Below are positions 1 to 6,823 of a DNA stretch of 16,933 nucleotides, one piece after another (the stretch's first letter is position 1; each line of letters starts with the position of its first letter). The notes below the pieces were generated by a model, which searched no databases, was not told the DNA's origin, and saw nothing but the letters and a program-made list of their open reading frames with translations. Made by a program: the position numbers and the translations under genes. The DNA comes from JBKEDC01 sp047974225 (GTDB taxonomy: Bacteria > Bacteroidota > Bacteroidia > Bacteroidales > Prolixibacteraceae). Location: the NCBI GenBank assembly GCA_047974225.1, contig JBKECD010000054.1:1-16933 (forward strand). Reading direction: 5' to 3'.

Positions 1-11
1 ACCCACATTGC
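1..11. repeat. IS left terminal inverted repeat
   Basis: ACCCACATTGC is identical to the reverse complement of 2111-2121. It lies 20 bp beyond the transposase stop codon and marks the 3'-side end of the element relative to the transposase. Confidence 0.75.
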
Positions 12-31
12 ACCTCAATCTCTATAACTTC

Positions 32-1909
32 CTAAGTACTACCACTCACATTTTTTTGATTTTCTTTTCTGTGCACTACAGATTTTTTCTTGGTGAAAGG
101 AGCTTGTTTGTAGCCTAAAGCATCGTAGATACGCTTCACATCAGTTGTTGGTACCGAGCATTTACGGACACTGATGATTTCTCCTTTATCGTTCTTCATC
201 GTAGTGGTTACACACTTTTGTGTGTTCATCTTTCGCTTTACCTCCAACCACGAATCTCGGATTTTCTGATTCTTCAGCTTGTAACGAATGGTGTTGACTA
301 ACCAATACGAGAGCAATCCCAAATGCAAGTGCGCCTGTGTTGCTTCGTCTGACTTGTGGTAGATTGGACGCAAATCAAGGTCGGTCTTCAGACAGCGAAA
401 AGAACTCTCCACCTCTCGAATGCAATTATATATCGTCCAGACCAACTGCTCTGGCGGTTCTTTCAGACTGGTGCGCAAAAAGTATGTCCCCACTTGGTTT
501 TCCTTTTCTTGCTTGAGTTTGGGAACTTTTGTCCAATTTATATCGGTGCAAATCTCCTTGTCATTTTGTGTAATGTCTAGCTCATAAAGGCGATGAACGG
601 AAGGATATTTACCATTTAATCGTCCGATGCGTTGATGAACCTTGTCGAATCGTTTAGTGCCACTTTTGCTCAGAATGCCTGCTTTGACCACCTGCAATCC
701 CTCTTCATATCGCTGACAAAACTGCTCATACATCGAGTTCTCCGTCTTTGCTTTCCCAGGGGAGTTGACCCGCAAAAAATAATCGGCATGCTTTTCGCTC
801 ATCACTTTCTGGAGTTTGATTTTCTGCCCCTTGCTATCTTCAACCTCTGTGGGCTTGTCTGCTGGATTAATGCTGTAATCTTTGAGCTTGCGACGACTTA
901 CACAGACATAATCATAGCCTTTCTCAGCGATCATTTTGAGATTTTCATCCGTAGCAATACCTGCATCAATCACCACAATACATTTCCCATCTTCTCTGCT
1001 GCTTGTTGATGTGCGCAGATTTTCAATCGTATCCGACATCGTGGCTGGGTCGCTCATGTTGCCTCGATAAATTGAAGAGTATTTGATGAACCCCTCCACA
1101 TTGACCACCAATCCCAAAACCACCAAAGGACAATCACTTCGCTTCTCCTTGCTTCGACCTCGACGAGCTAATTCACTGTGGCGCATACTGCCTTCAAAAT
1201 AGGAATTGGTTAAATCGAAGAGAAGGATTTTATCTTGAAGGTCGAAAAGCTCATTGGTACGACGTGAAAGGTGATGCTCCAAACCATCCTTTTCATGGTA
1301 AAGAGCTTTGGTGACCTCATATAACTTATGATGCGTGAGTTTCTCTATCGGATAGTGTGTCAGCTCGCCAATAGCAGAGTTTTCTTGAATGTACTTCACT
1401 GCTTTGTGTTCGCTGCTCGGGAAGACTGTGCGTGCCACCAAATGACTTTCCGCCAAAGCAATTTGTTCTTCTTGCCAACCTCTGTTCTTCAAAAATTCTT
1501 GTATCCGAAGCTCTTTCATCGCTTGGAGAACAATCCATTCTGCTCCCAGCTCTCGTACATCTTTGTTTTGCAAGGTATTCAAATCCACCGTTTCCCAATC
1601 GCCTTCCTCCTTGTTGGTTTTCTTGGTGCGGTCAATCTTTTTGTTGGCGATGAGCTGTTGATAATATTGGCGTGCTAACTTGCCCACAAGTTCCTCTTCA
1701 AACAGAAGAGGTTGTCCTTCAATCAATGCATTCAAGCTTTGGCTTACTGCATTCATCTTGTCGGTAGTCAGCTCGTCGGAAAAACCAATGGTCAGCAAAC
1801 TGCGCTGACGAACTTCGCCCAGCTCATTGCGATAGCTTTCCTGAATCCGAAAATAACTCTCCGAATGCATAGTCTTGGGATTTTGACGAAGATGACTGCG
1901 TATAAACAT
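32..1909 (-). CDS. IS1634-family DDE transposase
   Basis: This enzyme catalyses cut-and-paste transposition of the surrounding element. It has about 625 aa, a normal size for IS1634/IS4-superfamily transposases. The likely catalytic triad is the Asp in LLFDLTNSYFEGS (about residue 232), the Asp in VVIDAGIATDENL (about 315) and the Glu in REVESSFRCLK (about 501), followed by the family-typical RPIYH block. I chose the ATG at 1909 because MFIRSHLRQNPKT followed by SYFRIQESYRN is the usual N-terminus of this family. An upstream in-frame ATG at 1927 would add six residues. The frame is intact with no internal stop, so the element may still be active. About 200 bp of non-coding DNA (1910-2110) separates the start from the right terminal repeat. 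Confidence 0.9.
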   Translation of the reverse strand: MFIRSHLRQNPKTMHSESYFRIQESYRNELGEVRQRSLLTIGFSDELTTDKMNAVSQSLNALIEGQPLLFEEELVGKLARQYYQQLIANKKIDRTKKTNKEEGDWETVDLNTLQNKDVRELGAEWIVLQAMKELRIQEFLKNRGWQEEQIALAESHLVARTVFPSSEHKAVKYIQENSAIGELTHYPIEKLTHHKLYEVTKALYHEKDGLEHHLSRRTNELFDLQDKILLFDLTNSYFEGSMRHSELARRGRSKEKRSDCPLVVLGLVVNVEGFIKYSSIYRGNMSDPATMSDTIENLRTSTSSREDGKCIVVIDAGIATDENLKMIAEKGYDYVCVSRRKLKDYSINPADKPTEVEDSKGQKIKLQKVMSEKHADYFLRVNSPGKAKTENSMYEQFCQRYEEGLQVVKAGILSKSGTKRFDKVHQRIGRLNGKYPSVHRLYELDITQNDKEICTDINWTKVPKLKQEKENQVGTYFLRTSLKEPPEQLVWTIYNCIREVESSFRCLKTDLDLRPIYHKSDEATQAHLHLGLLSYWLVNTIRYKLKNQKIRDSWLEVKRKMNTQKCVTTTMKNDKGEIISVRKCSVPTTDVKRIYDALGYKQAPFTKKKSVVHRKENQKNVSGST

Positions 1910-2086
1910 GAGACAAAGGTCATGCAATCATGCCATATATGCAATAGGGGCGTTGCACTACAAACAGGTTTGGTGCTCAAATCATGGAAAAATGAACCTC
2001 TTTGGTGCTCTCAAATATGCTTTTTCACTCGAAAACAGAAGAATTTGTCGGTAATAGGGTGGAATGAAACAAAGATTTAAATCAGA

Positions 2087-2440
2087 TTAACTTTCGTAAA
2101 GGTTTATGTCGCAATGTGGGTTAAATATATCTGCTAAAATAACCTCCACATTTCCTTTGGAAGTGTTCACCGTAATTTCTCGATTCACATCCACCACATT
2201 TTGGCTATACACAAATCGACATCCTGCTTCTTCTTCAATTTGTTGAAGCGCTTCTTTGACAAGCATTCGCCCCTTGCTAATTTCTACGGTCTGCGATAAT
2301 GAAACATTAGCATAGCTCGAAAATGCGCATATAAGCAAAACTAGCACTGTTGTTTTCATGTAAAATAATAATCTAATTAGAGCATTTTGATTAGAATAAT
2401 GCCCTAAAGAATTGTTTTCTTTCATATCTTTGAATTTCAT
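2087..2440 (-). pseudogene. SusC/TonB-dependent receptor, 5' fragment cut by IS
   Basis: In this receptor family the intact protein is an outer-membrane beta-barrel of about 1000 aa that imports glycans with a SusD lipoprotein, powered by TonB. Here only about 107 native residues remain: a long N-terminal leader, a hydrophobic signal segment (KTTVLVLLICAFSSYA) and an STN domain (VSLSQTVEISKG through VEVILADIF). After ADIFN the frame enters the IS right end, adds the IS-encoded tail PHCDINLYES and stops. Plug domain and barrel are missing and would lie left of base 1 if still present. The start is uncertain: ATG at 2440, 2425 or 2359 all fit. The gene follows sigma and fecR on the same strand, the usual order for receptors controlled by trans-envelope signalling, where the STN domain contacts FecR. 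Confidence 0.85.
2111..2121. repeat. IS right terminal inverted repeat
   Basis: GCAATGTGGGT is the reverse complement of 1-11. Immediately to its right, the minus-strand reading frame of the interrupted SusC-type gene resumes (ATATTTA next to the repeat), which places the insertion junction at about 2121/2122. Confidence 0.75.
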
Positions 2441-2478
2441 TCGTTATTAATCCCCTCTTTGGGGGTTGATTTCTCTCC

Positions 2479-2508
2479 ATAGGGGAAGTGTTGCAGCACT
2501 TTCCCTAT
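2479..2508 (-). other. hairpin between fecR and the susC fragment
   Basis: ATAGGGGAAGTG (2479-2490) and CACTTTCCCTAT (2497-2508) form a 12-bp stem with one mismatch or G-U wobble around a 6-nt loop. On the minus-strand transcript no U-run follows, so it is not a textbook terminator. A weaker CCCC/GGGG hairpin follows near 2452-2466, just before the receptor start. Together they could tune how much receptor mRNA is made relative to fecR, but this is inference. Confidence 0.4.
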
Positions 2509-2545
2509 ACTTTGTTCTAGGTATTAGCTTTATGTCATAGGCTTT

Positions 2546-3547
2546 TTATTTTGAGATTAATAATTGTCGTTCTGTTGAGTTTAAATCTAGATACTCAGAA
2601 ATCTGTACCCCCGTTGCTTGACAGGCAAATTCGAGCATTTTTTCCAAACTTTCATCTTTGAATGAAGCTGTTAGAAGTAGGTCTTTGGCTTCATCTGTTA
2701 CTTTTACATCTACTCCAAATCGCTGCGAGATTCGCTCTGCAAACTCTATCATTGTCGAATTTCTGAAAAGCATCAAGCCATCTTTCCAGCAAATGTATCG
2801 ATCGACCTCTACCGAATTTAACGCAAATGTTTTTTGTTTTTTATTATACACAAATTGCTGCGAAGGTTGCAAATCAGCTAAACGAAAAAGCTTTTTGTCT
2901 GCCATTTGCTGGTCGATGACCACACGTCCTTCTGCCAAGGTTGCCACAATATAATCCTCCTCGGGCAGCGTTCTGACGTTAAATTTCGTCCCCAATGCCG
3001 CAACATCCACATCTCCAGAATTAACCACAAAAGGCTTTTGGGGATTATGCTTCACTTCAAAATAAGCTTCTCCTTGAAGGAATAGATTGCGTGATGTTTC
3101 AGAAAATTCAGATGGGTATTCTAAAACAGATGAATTATTCAGATATACGAGCGTGCTGTCAGGAAGAACTAATGAGATATGTGAATGCTCGGGAGCGACT
3201 GCTCTAATCATAACAAGCGCTTCTTGATCTTGACTTACAACGTAAAGCAGAGCTGCCAACAGTGGGAAAAACAAAATTGCAGCAGCTCGCATGGCAGCAT
3301 GCAAAACGGTGCTGAAAAACGTTTTTTTCTGCATATCCAATTTGGAGTGTATCTGCACGAGAATAGCTTCTAATTCTTCTTGTTGCAGATCCGCTTCTAC
3401 GGTCGCTCCCAACTCCCAATCGTGTTCCAAAACACGCTTCAAGCTAGGCATTCCTTCTTCAATCCATGCGTTTACAAGCGACAACTCTTGAGGCGAGCAC
3501 TGGTCATGCAAAAACTTATACAGTATTTCTATTGAAATTTGATTCAT
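2546..3547 (-). CDS. FecR-family anti-sigma factor
   Basis: This inner-membrane anti-sigma protein holds the ECF sigma factor inactive until the outer-membrane receptor binds its substrate. It has 333 aa. Residues 1-75 form a cytoplasmic N-terminal region expected to bind sigma. One membrane segment lies at about 86-104 (RAAAILFFPLLAALLYVV). A FecR domain spans about 115-215 with the typical stretches LPDSTLVYLNNSSVLEYP, GEAYFEVKHNPQKPFVV and LGTKFNVR. A C-terminal DUF4974-like region starts near CWKDGLMLFRNSTM. Length and order match Bacteroidota FecR proteins. It lies 80 bp downstream of the sigma gene and 105 bp upstream of the truncated receptor. The gene is intact, but with its receptor destroyed the signal input is probably lost. 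Confidence 0.92.
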   Translation of the reverse strand: MNQISIEILYKFLHDQCSPQELSLVNAWIEEGMPSLKRVLEHDWELGATVEADLQQEELEAILVQIHSKLDMQKKTFFSTVLHAAMRAAAILFFPLLAALLYVVSQDQEALVMIRAVAPEHSHISLVLPDSTLVYLNNSSVLEYPSEFSETSRNLFLQGEAYFEVKHNPQKPFVVNSGDVDVAALGTKFNVRTLPEEDYIVATLAEGRVVIDQQMADKKLFRLADLQPSQQFVYNKKQKTFALNSVEVDRYICWKDGLMLFRNSTMIEFAERISQRFGVDVKVTDEAKDLLLTASFKDESLEKMLEFACQATGVQISEYLDLNSTERQLLISK

Positions 3548-3627
3548 CCTTAATTCGATTACCTATTTATCTTTATTAGGCAATACGAAGAAATAAGGAA
3601 AGGGGACTAAGCCGACTAGAAAAAAAG

Positions 3628-4200
3628 TCAAAAAAACATCACAAAAGCATAAGCAGCTTTGTTGATGTGTGTTTTAAAAAAACTCAAGGTATTGACAATG
3701 TGATTCTTTACCGTATTCTTTGAAACGCCTATTTTTTCAGCTATCTGCTCATGGGTGAGCCCCGATTCTCGACTGAGTAGAAATATTTCTCGCTGACGAG
3801 GAGTTAATTCTTCAATAAGCGTGTCGATTTGTTGCTTAAATTCGGCATAGTCTATGGTCGTTGATTCTGAAACATCAAACTCCGAAGATTCAAATGACTC
3901 ACAATACACTAAACTCTGCTTGGTGCGAATGTTTTTTCTGATCGCATCAATCGACTCATTGTAAGTAATTCGAAATAGAAACGCCTCAAAATTCTCAGCC
4001 GGATTAACCTTTGTCCGATTATTCCAAATCTTTACGAAAACATCTTGCGCCACTTCCATGGCAGCGTCTTTATCTCGAATATATTTGCCGACAAACCCCA
4101 ACACTCGCCTAAAATACTGATAGTATATTTTATTGAAAGCATGGAGATCTCCATTGCGGAGTTTTAATATCAAGTCGTTTAAAGCATCATTTTTTGGCAT
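3628..4200 (-). CDS. ECF RNA polymerase sigma factor
   Basis: This alternative sigma factor is expected to direct transcription of the adjacent receptor operon when released by FecR. It has 190 aa. Region 2 is at about residues 20-85 (FNKIYYQYFRRVLGFVGKY, AAMEVAQDVFVKIWNNR), and region 4 at about 130-178 (LTPRQREIFLLSRESGLTH, IAEKIGVSKNTVKNHI). I chose the ATG at 4200. A longer frame would start at a TTG at 4236, but a perfect -7 element sits at 4233-4241, overlapping that TTG, so the transcript very likely begins downstream of it. The gene heads a sigma-fecR-receptor row on the minus strand and is divergent from the PNGase-like lipoprotein gene. Confidence 0.92.
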   Translation of the reverse strand: MPKNDALNDLILKLRNGDLHAFNKIYYQYFRRVLGFVGKYIRDKDAAMEVAQDVFVKIWNNRTKVNPAENFEAFLFRITYNESIDAIRKNIRTKQSLVYCESFESSEFDVSESTTIDYAEFKQQIDTLIEELTPRQREIFLLSRESGLTHEQIAEKIGVSKNTVKNHIVNTLSFFKTHINKAAYAFVMFF

Positions 4201-4232
4201 AAAAGTGATGAGTTTAAGTTTTGTTAGGAAGC

Positions 4233-4241
4233 GCAAATATA
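4233..4241 (-). promoter_or_regulatory. -7 promoter element of the sigma gene
   Basis: The minus strand reads TATATTTGC, an exact match to the Bacteroidetes -7 consensus TAnnTTTG plus a following C. It lies about 33 nt before the ATG at 4200, giving a leader of roughly 25 nt. No clear -33 TTG is seen at the expected distance, which could mean a weak or activator-dependent promoter. Confidence 0.6.
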
Positions 4242-4382
4242 CAAAAATCAGCGAATCTTAATAGATGGGCTAAGAATTCCCCTCCTACAAATCGCATAAA
4301 AAAGCTTCCAAAAATCTCCAACAACACCTCCATCCCCCACCATCACTAGCCTCTCAAGCATTCACTCACTAAAAACACTACC

Positions 4383-4650
4383 CATCTTTGCGAAAGATGA
4401 GGCTACTGCACGGTGCAGACACCTCATCTTTCGCAAAGATAGACTTACCGCACGATGCAGTAAGCTCTTCTTGCAAAGCGGATGGACTCGCTGCACGATG
4501 CCGACACCGCATCTTTCGCAAAGACAGACTCACTGCATCGTGCAGACACCTCATCTTTCGCAAAGATGGACTTACAGCACGGTACAGTCGCCTTATCTTT
4601 CGCAAAGATAGACCTACTGCACCGTGCAGTAGCCTCATCTTTCGCAAACC
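4383..4650. repeat. 42-bp repeat array of two alternating palindromes
   Basis: Two palindromes alternate. Type A is CATCTTTCGCAAAGATG-like, centred near 4391, 4433, 4475 (degenerate), 4518, 4560, 4602 and 4644 (left part only). Type B is CTGCACGGTGCAG-like, centred near 4412, 4454, 4497, 4539, 4581 and 4623. Neighbouring centres are 21 bp apart throughout, except for one 22-bp step at the degenerate A copy. The joining sequences are also repeated: AGACTTA-like after A and ACACCT-like after B. The first A copy has the central bases inverted (GCG instead of CGC), and the last is cut after CATCTTTCGCAAA. The array lies between two divergent predicted promoters. Because 42 bp is 14 codons, both strands show open frames with a 14-residue repeat; I regard these as by-products. 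Confidence 0.9.
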
Positions 4651-4742
4651 AAAATCCCCCTTAATTCCATCGACAACATGACCAACAAAAATTATAATAT
4701 GAGTATTTTCAAAAAAACCTGCATAAAAACGCATTTTTGTGC

Positions 4743-4751
4743 TACATTTGC
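4743..4751 (+). promoter_or_regulatory. -7 promoter element of the lipoprotein gene
   Basis: TACATTTGC is an exact TAnnTTTG match ending 31 nt before the ATG at 4782. The implied leader is about 25 nt. The -33 region is not convincing. Confidence 0.6.
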
Positions 4752-4781
4752 AAACATTAGTAGAACCATAATACATTTCTT

Positions 4782-6005
4782 ATGAGAACAAAGAGCTTAC
4801 TTTTACTCCTCTCGCTTGGATTCTTGTGCTTTCAATCGTGCACAGAAAAAGCAATCGGCGATCATGAAATCATGATATTCAACGACGAACCTATGAATTT
4901 CAATCCCGATGAGAACTGCCTCAACATCAACGATGACATTATTAAAGTGCACGAAGGGCGAATACTCTTGAAAAAAGTGAAACTTCCGAAATATCACAAA
5001 GATGTGAAAGTGAATGCCGAAGTGCAAATCGTTTCCGCAGGCGACCCCTGGGACAAAACAGGCTCGTTCTTTCTCATTCCTGCATCGAGCGAAATAAATT
5101 TCCTGCTCGAAAACGATAAATTCGAACAACTATATGCCGAAAACACAAACAGCGACCTCTTCCCCGGAATTACCCCCGAAAAGGGATACTCTCCTGCCGT
5201 GGAAATACTTCGATTTATGACTCCCTTTGGCGTTGGTCATTTTTCTAACGACTCCACCATCCTAAAGCGCAAACCTGTATATATCCCTAAATGGGCTGAC
5301 AAAGTGGTTTGGAATGAAGATGTTACTCAACTTGTGAGTGAGCTTGAGGGCGAAGTGTGGATTGGCGCTTTTGTTGATGTGTGGACTCCAACAGGCTATA
5401 AAATCACTGCCAAACTAAGTTTTGAAGAATCGAAAGCTATCAAATATCCGAAAGTTGAAACCAAAGTCATCCCGCTAGCCAACACGGTGCAATATATCAA
5501 GCCCCAAAAGCTATATGATGGTTTCAACCGCCACGATTTGGAATACCAATTTGAAATCCCCAAAGGATATAAATCTGCCAAACTATACTATATTACTACT
5601 GGACATGGCGGACATAGCGGTGGCGATGAGTTTGTGGAAAAAGAAAACATCGTTTCTATCAATGGCGAAGCGCTCTATCAAGATGTGCCTTGGCGTGATG
5701 ACTGCGCATCTTTCCGCCGTTTTAACCCCCATTCAGGTGTGTGGACAGCAAAACGAATCGCCCGAACAGGAAATCTCAGAACGGGCGACACTAAAGAAAC
5801 AGAAATCGACGAGTTTACCGCCTCATCTGACTATTCACGCTCAAACTGGTGCCCCGGATCTAAAGTTTCTCCTTTTGTGATGGACATCCCGAATTTCAAT
5901 ATCGGCAAAAACACCATCAGCATCAGTATTCCTGAAGCTCAACCTATTATCGGCGACAAAGCAAACCATTGGAATGTGTCTGCTTATATCGTTCTGACAA
6001 AATAA
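4782..6005 (+). CDS. PNGase F-like N-glycan amidase lipoprotein
   Basis: PNGase F hydrolyses the amide bond between asparagine and the first GlcNAc of N-glycans (EC 3.5.1.52), releasing the whole glycan. This 407-aa protein has a lipoprotein signal (hydrophobic stretch, then FQSC with Cys20), so it is probably anchored in the outer membrane. It aligns by eye to both PNGase F jelly-roll domains. GDPWDKTGSF (Asp91) fits the block around catalytic Asp60, FMTPFGVG (145-152) fits FITPYWVG, AFVDVW (196-201) fits the block around Glu118, GHGGHSGGDEF (274-284) fits the block around Glu206 (here Glu283), and NWCPG (355-359) fits GWCPG. The Glu118 position appears to be Asp199. The roughly 60 residues after the signal do not match classical PNGase F and may be an extra N-terminal part as in larger Bacteroidota members. 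It is divergent from a sigma/FecR/SusC cluster, suggesting N-glycan foraging. Confidence 0.85.
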   Translation: MRTKSLLLLLSLGFLCFQSCTEKAIGDHEIMIFNDEPMNFNPDENCLNINDDIIKVHEGRILLKKVKLPKYHKDVKVNAEVQIVSAGDPWDKTGSFFLIPASSEINFLLENDKFEQLYAENTNSDLFPGITPEKGYSPAVEILRFMTPFGVGHFSNDSTILKRKPVYIPKWADKVVWNEDVTQLVSELEGEVWIGAFVDVWTPTGYKITAKLSFEESKAIKYPKVETKVIPLANTVQYIKPQKLYDGFNRHDLEYQFEIPKGYKSAKLYYITTGHGGHSGGDEFVEKENIVSINGEALYQDVPWRDDCASFRRFNPHSGVWTAKRIARTGNLRTGDTKETEIDEFTASSDYSRSNWCPGSKVSPFVMDIPNFNIGKNTISISIPEAQPIIGDKANHWNVSAYIVLTK

Positions 6006-6015
6006 AATTCAGCAT

Positions 6016-6042
6016 TCCCCATGCAGCGAGCCTGCATGGGGA
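6016..6042 (+). terminator. hairpin after the lipoprotein gene
   Basis: TCCCCATGCAG (6016-6026) pairs perfectly with CTGCATGGGGA (6032-6042) around the 5-nt loop CGAGC. It begins 11 nt after the lipoprotein stop. The following GAAATTTC is a poor U-run, so termination may be partial, with read-through into the deoR-like gene 17 nt further on. Confidence 0.6.
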
Positions 6043-6058
6043 GAAATTTCATAAGCTC

Positions 6059-6817
6059 ATGAAAGAAAAAAGACAAAGTATTATCCTTGAGAAAATCAAA
6101 AGCTCATCGAAAGTCTATTCCTCGGAACTTAGTCAGGAAATGAATGTTTCCGAAGACACTATTCGTCGGGACTTGAAAGAATTGTCAAAAAAGGGACTCA
6201 TCAGAAAAGTGCACGGCGGAGCAATCTTGCACGATACATCCACCTATATCCCCCTAAGCTATGAGGCTCGACAAAACTTCGCCGCTGGCGAAAAGAAAAT
6301 CATCGCCGCCAAAGCGGTCTCTCTCCTAAAAGATGACATGCTCATTTTTATCGACGGAGGAACAACTAATCTGGAGATTACACGTCAAATCCCTGCCAAC
6401 CTGCGATTAACCGTCATCACCAATTGCTTTCCTATTGCGGGAGAATTGCTGAACAAAAAAAACATCCACACCTTTTTCTTGGGGGGCGAACTGCTGTCGA
6501 ATGTGCCGATCACCGTGGGCACCGACACCATCAACCTGCTGAATGATATCAATGCGGACATCTTTTTCATCGGCACTCGAAGTCTTAGTGTCGAAAAAGG
6601 ACTGACCGACATTGACCGTGCCGAGGTGCTCGTGAAACGAAAAATGGCGGAGCACAGTCATAAGACCGTGTCGGTGGCGCTGAGTGAAAAATTGGGCTCA
6701 ATACAAAATTTCAATATCATCCCCATCAGCAAGCTCGATATGCTTATCACCGAGCTCGACCCCAATCACCCAGAATTGGATTTGTATCGAAATATCGACA
6801 ACTTGGAAATCTTATAA
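6059..6817 (+). CDS. DeoR-family sugar-responsive transcriptional regulator
   Basis: Members of this family bind DNA with an N-terminal winged helix-turn-helix and sense sugar phosphates with a C-terminal isomerase-like domain. The 252-aa protein has the DeoR HTH at about residues 5-55 (SSKVYSSELSQEMNVSEDTI then RRDLKELSKKGLIRKVHGGA). The sensor domain begins with the typical EKKIIAAKA and FIDGGTTNLE (97-106) and contains VITNC and FFLGGEL. The ATG at 6059 starts MKEKRQSIILEKI, the normal family start; a longer frame from 5969 would overlap the lipoprotein gene and run through the hairpin. The cutC gene begins 6 nt after its stop, so the two are probably co-transcribed. Its position after a glycan-releasing enzyme makes a sugar phosphate from that glycan a reasonable guess as ligand. 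Confidence 0.9.
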   Translation: MKEKRQSIILEKIKSSSKVYSSELSQEMNVSEDTIRRDLKELSKKGLIRKVHGGAILHDTSTYIPLSYEARQNFAAGEKKIIAAKAVSLLKDDMLIFIDGGTTNLEITRQIPANLRLTVITNCFPIAGELLNKKNIHTFFLGGELLSNVPITVGTDTINLLNDINADIFFIGTRSLSVEKGLTDIDRAEVLVKRKMAEHSHKTVSVALSEKLGSIQNFNIIPISKLDMLITELDPNHPELDLYRNIDNLEIL

Positions 6818-6823
6818 TCGACA

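Larger units (their letters stand above)
1..2121 (-). mobile_element. IS1634-like insertion sequence
   Basis: The ends carry an 11-bp perfect terminal inverted repeat: ACCCACATTGC at 1-11 and its reverse complement GCAATGTGGGT at 2111-2121. One long transposase gene fills almost all of the space between them. Beyond the first 11 bases the two ends match only loosely. The right end lies inside a SusC-type receptor gene, so this is an insertion into a coding sequence. The target duplication cannot be checked because the left flank is outside the window. The left end falls on base 1, so a few more bases of the repeat could lie outside. Confidence 0.85.
4201..4781. other. 581-bp divergent intergenic region
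   Basis: This region separates the sigma gene (minus) from the PNGase-like lipoprotein gene (plus). Next to the sigma gene are its -7 element and about 140 bp of A/C-rich DNA with no gene (4242-4382). The palindrome array follows (4383-4650), then about 90 bp of A/T-rich DNA leading to the -7 element at 4743-4751. I see no RNA gene or credible small coding sequence. Confidence 0.7.

Noticed and set aside
1712..2080. Plus-strand frame covering the transposase start and IS end
   Set aside because: It is a shadow of the transposase gene continuing into non-coding IS DNA.
4201..4236. TTG start extending the sigma factor by 12 residues
   Set aside because: It overlaps an exact -7 promoter element, and the added residues are not family-like.
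4383..4650. CRISPR array
   Set aside because: There are no unique spacers; both halves of each 42-bp unit repeat, and no cas gene is nearby.
4378..4776. Open frames on both strands over the palindrome array with a 14-residue LRKMRCLHDAV-like repeat
   Set aside because: The unit is 42 bp, so any stop-free frame repeats without end; both strands are open at once, the palindromes explain the sequence, and no signal or start site supports a protein.
5969..6058. N-terminal extension of the DeoR-like protein
   Set aside because: It overlaps the lipoprotein 3' end and the hairpin at 6016-6042; the family start is at 6059.
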